Part shown: positions 1 to 7,001 of the stretch, piece by piece
Layout of the letters: each line of letters starts with the position of its first letter
How positions within the stretch are numbered: the stretch's first letter is position 1
Origin: Bog-532 sp963742875
Lineage (GTDB): Bacteria > Actinomycetota > Actinomycetes > Streptosporangiales > Streptosporangiaceae
Assembly (NCBI GenBank): GCA_963742875.1
Contig: CAVUNO010000017.1
Location: forward strand, 186,001-250,000
Direction of reading: 5' to 3'
Length of the DNA: 64,000 bases
Position numbers and translations under genes: made by a program
Notes under the pieces: model-generated
Seen by the model: the letters and a program-made list of their open reading frames with translations, nothing else
Told to the model about the DNA's origin: nothing
The model's database searches: none

Positions 1-136
1 TCCGCGCCTCCTTCAGCTCCGTCAGTGTCCGCGCAGAGGCGATGGCCGCCAGCGCCTCATCGCGCATCCGCGCGACCTCGTCGGGTGACAAGGGCGTCAC
101 CTCTACCGGGTCGTAGTTCGTATTGGGTCCGGACAT
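1..136 (-). CDS. pheS: Phenylalanyl-tRNA synthetase alpha subunit, N-terminal part (runs off the window)
   Basis: Only the first 45 codons are present; the gene continues past position 1. The ATG at 136 is preceded by a GAGGGAAGG ribosome-binding site. The peptide opens MSGPNTNYDP and continues with a helical stretch containing LSPDEVARMRDEAL, the usual start of actinobacterial PheS, whose N-terminal coiled coil contacts tRNA-Phe. The neighbourhood (kinase, SpoU methyltransferase, rplT, rpmI, infC upstream on the same strand) is the known infC-rpmI-rplT-pheST arrangement. Identity rests on both the short peptide and the context. Confidence 0.85.
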   Translation of the reverse strand, partial: MSGPNTNYDPVEVTPLSPDEVARMRDEALAAIASARTLTELKEAR

Positions 137-286
137 CGGGCCTTCCCTCGCAGGCCGTGCGGTTTACTACCGGTCTGGTGGTGGATTCGGCGGTCAAACA
201 TGCCGAACGGACGTAGCGCGCGCTTACCGCGCCCCACGGGGCAACCACATGGGGGCGTCCCGATGAGGCGGCAGGTGTGCGGGGAG

Positions 287-310
287 GCGGCGGGCAGCGC
301 GGCCCGCCGC
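287..310. terminator. GC-rich hairpin after the histidine kinase gene
   Basis: Nine-base arms GCGGCGGGC and GCCCGCCGC flank a six-base loop. It lies 30 to 53 bases beyond the kinase stop codon on the minus strand, ahead of pheS. There is no T-run, as is common for actinobacterial stem terminators. Function is inferred from position only. Confidence 0.35.
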
Positions 311-339
311 GGGTGCCCACGGGACGGCGTCCGGCGCGC

Positions 340-1515
340 CTAGGCGGCAGGAGCCCCCGCGGGCATGGTAAATCGGAACTCCGCTCCGCCGCCGGGCGCG
401 CGGCCAACACTGATCGTGCCCCCGTGCGCCTCGACCAGCCCCTTGACGATGTAGAGGCCGAGGCCGGTCCCCCCGCGCCGGTGGCCCCGCCAGAACTGCC
501 GGAACACGCGTGACGCCAGGTCGGGGGCGATTCCCTCACCCTCGTCCTGTACGGACACCGTCACGGCGTCGGCTCCGGCGGCTGGCTCTACCACGACAGT
601 TACGGTACCAGCACCGTGCCTGACCGCGTTCTCCACCAGGTTGCCGAGGATCTGGTCCACCTTGTCGGGATCGAGCCAGGTCTCGGGCAGCCCTTCGCGG
701 ACCCCCAGCCGGAAGCGCTCCTCGTGCTCGCCCGCCGCGACCCGCCCGGCGATGACCTTGCGGGCCCGCTCGGGCACGTCGACGAGCTGGCGGTGCACCT
801 CCAGCCGCCCCGACTCGATCCGGGAGACGTCGAGCAGTTCGGTGATGAGCCGGGTGACCCGGTCCGCGTCGGCGTTGACGGTCTCCAGCATCACGCGCTT
901 CTGGTCGTCGGTGAACCGGTGCCACTTGGCCAGCAGGGTGGCGGTGAACCCCTTGACGCTGGTCAGCGGGGACCGCAGTTCGTGGGCGACGGTGGACACC
1001 AGGTCAGCGCGGCTGCGCTCCAGGCGCGCGCGCTGGGCCGCGTCGTGCAGCGCGACGACGAGCCGCAGCACGTCGTGGCGGCGCCGTTCGCGGACGTAGC
1101 GGACGACCACGAGGACCTCGGTGCCGTCGCGCAGGTAGAGGGGCCGCTCCGGATGCCGGGTGCGGATCTGCAGGCCGTGGTAGGGGTCGGTGCACGCCCA
1201 CCAGTCGCGGCCGTCGGCGTCGCGCAGCGGGAGCACGTCGAACAGATCCTTGCCGAGCGCGTCGGCGGCGTGCACGTTCGTCAGGCGCGCGGCGGTCGCG
1301 TTGAAGACAGCGACGCGGCCTGCTTCGTCGGCGACCACGAGGCCGTCGGGAAGTTCGTCCGCGATGATGAGCCAGCCGGGCTCGATGGGCACACCGCACG
1401 CCTCGGCGAGCGCCTGAGGCCCCGGTAGGGACCCGGGCAAGGGCCCGGGCAGGGTGTCCGCGCTCACTGGCTCACCAGAACGGCCGGGCCCGCCCAGGGC
1501 TGGTCGGCTCATCAT
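340..1515 (-). CDS. Orphan PAS-domain sensor histidine kinase (soluble)
   Basis: The 391-residue protein has no membrane segment. A PAS domain spans roughly residues 48-165, then a HisKA dimerisation helix with the phospho-acceptor His178 in STVAHELRSPLTSVKGF. A HATPase_c domain follows, with the N box NLVENAVRHG (292-301), G1 box DEGEGI (324-329) and G2 box GTGLGLYIV (349-357). All catalytic boxes are intact. No response regulator lies beside it, so its partner is unknown. A kinase in this position, between pheS and the SpoU methyltransferase gene, is also known in Streptomyces, so it is part of the conserved neighbourhood. The signal is likely cytoplasmic (redox or small ligand); that is inference. 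Confidence 0.9.
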   Translation of the reverse strand: MMSRPALGGPGRSGEPVSADTLPGPLPGSLPGPQALAEACGVPIEPGWLIIADELPDGLVVADEAGRVAVFNATAARLTNVHAADALGKDLFDVLPLRDADGRDWWACTDPYHGLQIRTRHPERPLYLRDGTEVLVVVRYVRERRRHDVLRLVVALHDAAQRARLERSRADLVSTVAHELRSPLTSVKGFTATLLAKWHRFTDDQKRVMLETVNADADRVTRLITELLDVSRIESGRLEVHRQLVDVPERARKVIAGRVAAGEHEERFRLGVREGLPETWLDPDKVDQILGNLVENAVRHGAGTVTVVVEPAAGADAVTVSVQDEGEGIAPDLASRVFRQFWRGHRRGGTGLGLYIVKGLVEAHGGTISVGRAPGGGAEFRFTMPAGAPAA

Positions 1516-1692
1516 GTTCTGCCCACTCGAACGCCGCCTCCATCTGGCACGTCCGCCCGCTCCGGCCCGCCTGCCGCAGCACGCCCGAGACTCGACTTCT
1601 GCGCGGCGGAATGCGCTGAGACTCTAGCGTGCCCTGGTGCGGGCGCACAGGCCCACACCACGATTGTGCGCCACGGAGAGCAAAAGGCCATA

Positions 1693-2562
1693 TCACGTAA
1701 GCGTTCCGTCATATCGAGCATACGCCGCGCGGGCGCAGGCGTAGAGGCAGACGGCGGCGGCGGTGGCGAGGTTCAGGCTCTCGGCCCGGCCGTAGATGGG
1801 CACCGCGACGCTCTCGTCGGCCAGCGCGAGCAGCGCGGCCGGCATGCCCCACGCCTCGTTGCCGAAGATCCAGGCCGTCGGCGCGGCCAGTTCGGCAGGG
1901 GTCAGCTCGTCCAGCGTGCGGCCACCGCGCGCGTCGGCCGCGAGGATCCGCAGCCCGGCGCCGCGCAGCGCGCTGACCGCGGTATCCAGCGGGACACCGG
2001 CCACCAGCGGGAGGTGGAACAGGCTCCCCGCGGACGCGCGGACGCACTTGCCGTTGTAGGGATCCACGGACGCGTCGGAAAAAATCACCGCCTGCGCGCC
2101 CGCCGCGTCGGCGGTCCGCAGCACGGTGCCGGCGTTCCCTGGGTCGCGGACGCATGCCAGCAGCGTCACCAGCCGGGGCGAACGCTCGCCGGCGGCGCCC
2201 GGCGCCACGGCAGCGATGGCCCGTTCCAGGGGGACATCGACGAAGCCGCAGACGGCGAGCAGCCCCTGCGGGGTGACCGTCTGGGCCAGTTCGGCCATCA
2301 CCTCGCCACTGACCGTGTGCACCGGAATCCCGGCGCGGGCCATGGCGGTGACCAGATCCTCGTGCCGCGCCCGCGCCGCAGCGGTGACGAACAGCTCGGT
2401 GATCAGGGCCCCGGAGCGGAAGGCTTCCGTAACGGCCTGCGGGCCTTCCGCCAGGAAGGCCCGCAGGCGCTGCCGGAGCGCCCGTTTGGTCAGCCGGCGC
2501 GCGGCTTTGAGCCGCGGCGAGCGGACGCTCGTGTACGCCAGGGTGCCGTCAGGCGGCGGCAC
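1693..2562 (-). CDS. SpoU/TrmH-family RNA 2'-O-ribose methyltransferase
   Basis: A 289-residue SPOUT enzyme. The N-terminal substrate-binding part (about 1-110) precedes the knotted SAM-binding domain. All three SpoU motifs are visible: NAGTVLRTADAAGA (motif 1), WIFGNEAWG (motif 2, catalytic Glu) and VPIYGRAESLNLATAAAV (motif 3). It methylates rRNA or tRNA with SAM; the target nucleotide cannot be read from sequence. The start overlaps the end of rplT by 14 bases in another frame, suggesting translational coupling in the infC-rpmI-rplT operon. This is the usual actinobacterial order. Confidence 0.92.
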   Translation of the reverse strand: MPPPDGTLAYTSVRSPRLKAARRLTKRALRQRLRAFLAEGPQAVTEAFRSGALITELFVTAAARARHEDLVTAMARAGIPVHTVSGEVMAELAQTVTPQGLLAVCGFVDVPLERAIAAVAPGAAGERSPRLVTLLACVRDPGNAGTVLRTADAAGAQAVIFSDASVDPYNGKCVRASAGSLFHLPLVAGVPLDTAVSALRGAGLRILAADARGGRTLDELTPAELAAPTAWIFGNEAWGMPAALLALADESVAVPIYGRAESLNLATAAAVCLYACARAAYARYDGTLT

Positions 2563-2935
2563 TCGAGGCGCCGGTGTCTTCCGGCAGGGACTTCTTCGCC
2601 ACCTCGACCAGCGCGGCGAACGCGGGGGCGTCCGTCACGGCGAGCTCGGCCAGCATGCGGCGGTCGACTTCGACGCCGGCCGCCTTGAGGCCCTGGATGA
2701 AACGGTTGTAGGTGATGCCGTTGCTACGGGCCGCAGCGTTGATGCGCTGGATCCACAGCCGCCGGAAGGCGCCCTTGCGGTCCTTGCGGTCCCGGTAGGC
2801 ATACGTCATCGAGTGGAGCACTTGCTCCTTGGCCTTGCGGTACATACGCGACCGCTGGCCGCGGTAGCCGCTCGCCCGTTCGAGGACGACGCGGCGCTTC
2901 TTATGGGCGTTGGCCGCCCGCTTCACGCGTGCCAT
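2549..2935 (-). CDS. rplT: 50S ribosomal protein L20
   Basis: 128 residues, the normal length for L20, starting MARVKRAANAHKKRR. It is strongly basic and contains the conserved YRDRKDRKGAFRRLWIQRINAAAR stretch that binds 23S rRNA early in large-subunit assembly. It sits 30 bases after rpmI. In many bacteria L20 represses its own operon by binding the leader mRNA. Here a leader hairpin exists upstream of infC, but no L20-type site could be recognised by eye. Confidence 0.98.
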   Translation of the reverse strand: MARVKRAANAHKKRRVVLERASGYRGQRSRMYRKAKEQVLHSMTYAYRDRKDRKGAFRRLWIQRINAAARSNGITYNRFIQGLKAAGVEVDRRMLAELAVTDAPAFAALVEVAKKSLPEDTGASSAAA

Positions 2936-2965
2936 GTTCTTAACTCCCTAAGCTCGCGGGCCGGG

Positions 2966-3160
2966 CTACTTTCCCAGCAGCTTCTTGATCTCCCGGACGT
3001 CGCTGTGAGCGACGGGCAGTTCTCTGGCGAGCCGACGCGTCACACGGGACGACTTGTGCTCGAGCAGGTGGTTGCGGTTGGCGCGGCGGCGCATCACCTT
3101 GCCGGTACCGGTCACCTTGAAGCGCTTCGCGGTGCCGCTATGGGTCTTCATCTTCGGCAT
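2966..3160 (-). CDS. rpmI: 50S ribosomal protein L35
   Basis: The start chosen is the ATG at 3160, giving MPKMKTHSGTAKRFKVTGTG. This is the family N-terminus, 64 residues in all, with a GGAG site upstream. An in-frame ATG seven codons earlier exists but would add residues not found in L35. The basic segment RRRANRNHLLEHKSS is typical. It lies between infC and rplT. Confidence 0.97.
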   Translation of the reverse strand: MPKMKTHSGTAKRFKVTGTGKVMRRRANRNHLLEHKSSRVTRRLARELPVAHSDVREIKKLLGK

Positions 3161-3470
3161 GGTCGCCGTCGTCTCCTTCATCGGCGCGCCGGGGGGCGCG
3201 TTGCTTCCTTACATAGGCCGGCGCCGGGCCGCGAGGGTCCGGCGCCTGCCACCTGGTGCGTCAGGTGTGGTGCAAGCTTGCGGTCAGCTGGCCGAGACTT
3301 CCTGGCCTGGCTGCCTGGTGCCCTGCCCACCACTCGCCCGCCGGGCCGCGGCGGCGTGTACGGCGCGCGGGCCGGAAACCGGCCGGGCGGCGGACACTCG
3401 TTCCGCAGGCTGCGGAGCAGGCTGAGCCGCAGGCTTGGGGGGCGCGGGCTGAGCGGGCGCAGGCGCAGGC

Positions 3471-4346
3471 TTAGCCTGTGCGGGCCGGGCCTGCGCGGGC
3501 TGAGCGGGGGCAGGGCGGTCCTGTGCCGGCTGAGCCGCCTGTGCCGCCTGTGCCGGTGAGCCGCCTGTGCCGCCTGTGCCGGCTGAGCCGCCTGTGCCGG
3601 CTGGAGCCGCCTGTGCCGGCTGAGCCGCCTGTGCCTGGCTGAGCCGCCTGTGCGGGCTCCGCCTGTGCTGGCTCCGCCTGTGCTGGCTGAGCGGGCGCTG
3701 GGCGGTCCTGTGCAGGCTGCGCCGGTGCGGCCGGGGCCTGCGGGCCCCGCTGGGCCTGGGGAGAACGCTCCGGGCGCTCGGGATGGGAGCGCTCGGCCTG
3801 CGGGTGCACGGGTCGCTCAGCCCGGGCGTCGCTCTTCCTGCGGTGCGGGCCGATCACCATCGTCATGTTCCGGCCGTCCTGCTTGGGCTGAGCTTCGACG
3901 AAGCCAAGCTCCTCGACGTCACCGGCGAGACGCTGCAGCAGCCGGAAGCCCAGCTCGGGCCGGGACTGCTCACGCCCCCTGAACATGATCGTCACCTTGA
4001 CCTTGTCCCCCGCCTTGAGGAACCGCTCGACGTGGCCCTTCTTGGTGCCGTAGTCGTGCGGGTCGATCTTCGGCCGGAGCTTGATCTCCTTGATGACCGT
4101 CTGGGCCTGGTTCTTGCGCGATTCCCTGGCCTTAAGCGCGGACTCATATTTGAACTTGCCGTAGTCCATGAGCTTACAGACCGGTGGCCGCGCCGTCGGC
4201 GCGACTTCAACCAGATCGAGGTCGGCTTCCTGAGCCAACCGGAGCGCGTCGTCGATCGATACGATCCCGACCTGCTCCCCGGCGGGCCCGACCAGCCTGA
4301 CCTCGGGAACACGGATGCGCTCGTTTATGCGCGGTTCGGCGCTGAT
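3471..4346 (-). CDS. infC: Translation initiation factor IF-3 with non-ATG (ATC) start and long Pro/Ala/Gln tail
   Basis: The body is complete when the gene starts at ATC 4346, four bases after a perfect AAGGAGG: ISAEPRINERIRVPEVRLVG. This mirrors the rare AUU/AUC starts of infC that let IF-3 repress its own translation. The N-domain, linker (LKARESRKNQAQTVIKEIKL) and C-domain (RFLKAGDKVKVTIMFRGRE ... QDGRNMTMVIGPHRRK) follow to about residue 175. After that comes a Pro/Ala/Gln-rich tail. Its last 60 residues switch to Gly/Thr- and Arg/His-rich sequence because the underlying repeats slip frame. If the slips are removed, the Pro/Ala/Gln frame stays open to a TGA at 3284. Total 291 residues as read, far above the about 180 of plain IF-3; long tails occur in actinobacteria. 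Confidence 0.95.
   Translation of the reverse strand: MSAEPRINERIRVPEVRLVGPAGEQVGIVSIDDALRLAQEADLDLVEVAPTARPPVCKLMDYGKFKYESALKARESRKNQAQTVIKEIKLRPKIDPHDYGTKKGHVERFLKAGDKVKVTIMFRGREQSRPELGFRLLQRLAGDVEELGFVEAQPKQDGRNMTMVIGPHRRKSDARAERPVHPQAERSHPERPERSPQAQRGPQAPAAPAQPAQDRPAPAQPAQAEPAQAEPAQAAQPGTGGSAGTGGSSRHRRLSRHRRHRRLTGTGGTGGSAGTGPPCPRSARAGPARTG
3521..3655. repeat. Minisatellite in the 3' end of infC
   Basis: An array built from TGTGCCGGCTGAGCCGCC (18 bp) and its 9-bp half TGTGCCGCC. On the minus strand it codes AQPAQAAQ-type repeats. Three single-base departures from the unit break the frame: a missing C near 3556, an extra G near 3603 and an extra T near 3634. The net change is +1, which moves the ribosome to the TAA at 3471. 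Confidence 0.85.
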
Positions 4347-4453
4347 GTGACCTCCTTGAGTCCCACCACTGCCGCGGAATTTCCGGCGGCAGACTGCCCG
4401 TGACTAGACCTGCCGGGCCGCCCCGGAAGCGGCGAGTGCCGCACACGAGAAAA

Positions 4454-4506
4454 GCCCCGCACGCCGTGCACGCGGGGCAACCACCATGGCGGGCAAATGC
4501 CCCGCG
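4454..4506 (-). promoter_or_regulatory. infC leader: terminator hairpin with competing antiterminator
   Basis: On the minus strand GCCCCGCGTGC-ACG-GCGTGCGGGGC folds as an 11-bp stem (two G-U pairs), 4478 to 4454, followed at once by TTTT (4453-4450). That is an intrinsic terminator about 104 bases before the infC start. Just upstream, CGCGGGGCA (4506-4498) is the exact complement of TGCCCCGCG (4480-4472), which is the 5' arm of the terminator. Pairing of these two would dissolve the terminator. The mutually exclusive pairing points to attenuation of the infC-rpmI-rplT operon. The effector is unknown. Confidence 0.6.
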
Positions 4507-4649
4507 TCACCACTGTGACACTGGCTGCCCGCCAACGCCAGACCCCCGCGGCCCCGTACGCCCGGGTTTTCCCGGGATCCGGGCCGACGTATCCGGCCTG
4601 ACCTGCCAGCCTGCGGCTAGCGAGGTGGGAGGTGGCCCTCCGCTTACAC

Positions 4650-4671
4650 GTCCGGCATACTAATGCCGGAC
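4650..4671. promoter_or_regulatory. Perfect inverted repeat between infC and the GAF-domain gene
   Basis: Arms GTCCGGCAT and ATGCCGGAC flank the loop ACTA. It lies about 300 bases upstream of infC and about 230 before the GAF gene. A second, weaker inverted repeat (AATTTCC / GGAAATT) follows around 4694-4720 in a locally AT-rich stretch (ACAATAACAACAA), so this is probably the infC promoter area. No gene is seen in 4507-4902. Confidence 0.4.
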
Positions 4672-4902
4672 TAGTCGTCGGCTAACAATAACAACAATTT
4701 CCCCGGGGGCGGAAATTCCGGCGCTGATCCGCGTGGCCTGCCCGCAGCCGGGGGTCCGCTTGTCCACCGGCCGGGCCCGGGCTGCCTTTGGCCGTTGTTT
4801 TGGCGTAGCGTTAGGGATGACAGGCCCGGCAGGCCGGGCCCCGAAGGGCGTTGTGTCCAGTCCCTGCTGACGCTTTCCTTCTCAGCCGAAGGAGCCTGGC
4901 AG

Positions 4903-5501
4903 GTGAGTGATCGCCCTGATCGTGCGGGCAAAGGGACGCATTTGTGCCCGCGATTGCGTCGCTGAGATGGCTGGCGACCGGCTTGGCCGGATAATGGCTG
5001 CGCTGTCTGCCGGGGGCGATGACTGGTCCTCTGCCCGGCTGTGCGCGGTGTGCCCGGGGATCGTGGGGGTGAACGGCGCCGGGGTCATGCTCATGTCGGG
5101 TGACATCCCGCGCGGGTCGTTGAGCAGTACCGATGATGTCAGCCAGCTGATCGAGGAACTGCAGTACACGCTGGGCGAGGGCCCGTGCGTGGATGCCTAC
5201 CAGCAGGACGGGGTGGTGGCCGAGCCTGACCTGGCCGAGCCGGTGGCCCGCGTTCACCCCGCCGGCGCTGCAGGCGGGCGTGCGGGCGGTGTTCGGGTTC
5301 CCGCTGCGGGTGGGCACGGTGCGGCTGGGGGCGCTCAACCTCTACCGCGACCGGCCGGGCCTGCTGAACGGCGAGCAGCATGCTGACGCACTGGTCCTGG
5401 CCGACGTGGCCGCCCGCTGGGTGCTGGACGCCCAGGCCGGGGCGCCGTCCGGCGCGGTGGCCAAAGAGCTGGAGGCTGGCGCCGCCTTCCATTTCACTTA
5501 G
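4903..5501 (+). pseudogene. GAF-domain (GAF-ANTAR type) signal protein, broken by frameshifts
   Basis: The reading frame from about 4967 to 5240 gives a GAF domain (GVNGAGVMLMSGD ... QLIEELQYTLGEGPCVDAY). After position about 5245 homology continues one frame over (RWPAFTPPALQAGVRAVFGF ... LGALNLYRDRPGLLNGEQHADAL). A likely original start, GTG 4903 with GGAG upstream, gives MSDRPDRAGKG in yet another frame. The family normally continues into an RNA-binding ANTAR domain; here a stop comes right after AGAAFHF, so ANTAR is missing. Two or more indels plus the truncation suggest real decay, though base-calling error could explain the indels. Confidence 0.65.
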
Positions 5502-5872
5502 AACGGTGCCCCGCTGGCTGGCCGCTGGGTGGCGCTGTCCTGGCCGCCCGCTGGAAGGCCCGCTTCCAAGATCGCGCTCGATCCGGCTGGGTGGGTACGG
5601 ACGTCCTTACAGCGCTGCTCAAGCCGGTGCAGTGACTCGCTATCGCCGAGCGGGAACGCTGCCTCCAAGCGCGCACTTTCCCGCACCTCGGGCAGGTCCA
5701 GCACCGCGTCGACCAGGCTCGCGCGGCGGCCGGGAGCGATGTGCCCGGACTCGGCGCGCAACGACGTCCGGGCGGTTCCGCCAGATCCTCCGGAGATGGT
5801 CACCTCAGCTACGGCGACGGTGCGGCCGTCGTCGCTGACCTCGACGTGCCGATACAGATCATGTCCGGCCAT
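5498..5872 (-). CDS. Conserved hypothetical protein
   Basis: The ATG at 5872 gives MAGHDLYRHVEVSDDGRTVA, 124 residues. A longer open frame upstream to 5998 is Arg/Pro-rich and looks non-coding. The order of a short beta-rich N-terminus, SLRAESGHIAPGRRASLVDAV and a helical ARLEAAFPLGDSESLHRL stretch resembles small soluble hypotheticals of filamentous actinobacteria. I cannot name a fold or function. It converges on the broken GAF gene and overlaps its stop codon by three bases. Confidence 0.6.
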   Translation of the reverse strand: MAGHDLYRHVEVSDDGRTVAVAEVTISGGSGGTARTSLRAESGHIAPGRRASLVDAVLDLPEVRESARLEAAFPLGDSESLHRLEQRCKDVRTHPAGSSAILEAGLPAGGQDSATQRPASGAPF

Positions 5873-6403
5873 GGAAGGCCTCCAAATATCGTTCAAGGTC
5901 CAGCTGCCGCGGGCGCGCAGTCCGGATGGCGTATCAGGGAAGCCGGTGCTGGAAGTCCGTTGCGGTCGCGGCGGCAGAGCCCGGCGGGTCCGGGCCAAGG
6001 CGGTGGTGCGGCTCTCGCGCTTCTGCGCCGGCGATGGTGAGGTCCGCCCGGACGTCGATTCGCTCGCTCATACGCTCCCTCGAACTCACCGTGATGGCAG
6101 CGGCGAGCAGGCGGGGTCCGGGCCGGGCAGACCGCACATCTAGCTAACGGCATTCCGCGAATCGGGCGCAAGGGTCCAGGCGCGGGCGGGCGGCCCAATC
6201 ATCGCCCAGGGGCCGCGGGAGCACCGGCACCGTCCTCACAGACGTCTCTCCCGCCTCTCCGCCCTCCGCCAGCCCGCGGCGTCTCCGGGCAGGCACAGCC
6301 GGGTAAGGTCACCACGGGTGAGACCATCCTCACCTTGACGGACTGTCACCTACCGGGCACTGTGACAAGCGAACAGCCGCCCAGACCCTGCGGGAGAAAA
6401 ATC
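5873..6403. other. Intergenic stretch with one weak small ORF
   Basis: No convincing gene. On the minus strand an ATG at 6071 with a nearby GGAG opens MSERIDVRADLTIAG and runs only 45 codons to 5934. It could be the start of a decayed gene. Other open frames here are Arg/Pro-rich. Confidence 0.4.
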
Positions 6404-6738
6404 ATGAGCACCCTTACGCGTGCCACCGCCTATACCGTCCGGATAGCCGCCGTCACCGCCGCAACCCCCGTGCTGGCCGGCGCGGCCGCTGCGCCGCGAC
6501 CGCGAAGCTGGCCGGCTGGGAACTCCGGCAGCTCGCCAGCTCACCGCTATCCGCCGAGGCCAGGCGGCTTAAGGCCGAATACCGCGAGCTGGCCGCCGCC
6601 AACGGCGCCGGCGCAACCGCGCCAGCGCGGCAGCAGGGCCATGCCGGGGACGGCCGGAACAGGCACCGGCCCAATAGCACGCGCGCCCGCTCCGGTCAGG
6701 CCCGCGCCCCGCTGACTGCCCTGAACTCGTCACGCTAG
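6404..6738 (+). pseudogene. Small putative secreted protein, probably frameshifted
   Basis: An ATG at 6404 follows GGGAG at good spacing and opens MSTLTRATAYTVRIAAVTAA, then a hydrophobic Ala-rich stretch that would serve as a signal peptide. From about 6495 the original frame becomes Arg/Pro-rich. The next frame instead reads ATAKLAGWELRQLASSPLSA and EARRLKAEYRELAAANGAG, a plausible helical mature protein ending at the TAG at 6736. One inserted or two deleted bases near 6490-6500 would join them. No family recognised. Confidence 0.35.
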
Positions 6739-7001
6739 GCACCCGGTCGCAAGCGTCAGGTCCGCGCCTGCGCAGACGGTGCCCGATCCGGGGACATGAG
6801 GGCCCCGCCCTGCACTTTACGCAGCCGGGTTAACCTCGATACCCGCACCCGCTCAGGCCGTCGGCCGCTACTGCGGCAAAGGCGATGATCGTGATGCCAG
6901 GCCGCGGACCGCCACCGTCTCGCGCAAGCCGGTCTCGCGCAGCGCGGCCAGCGCCGAGCACACCGTCACCCAAGGGCCCAGGATCACCGCGAGCGGCACC
7001 C

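Noticed and set aside
137..339. Attenuator or T-box in front of pheS
   Set aside because: A GCCCC-GT-GGGGC symmetry exists but its loop is too small and no T-box motif is visible.
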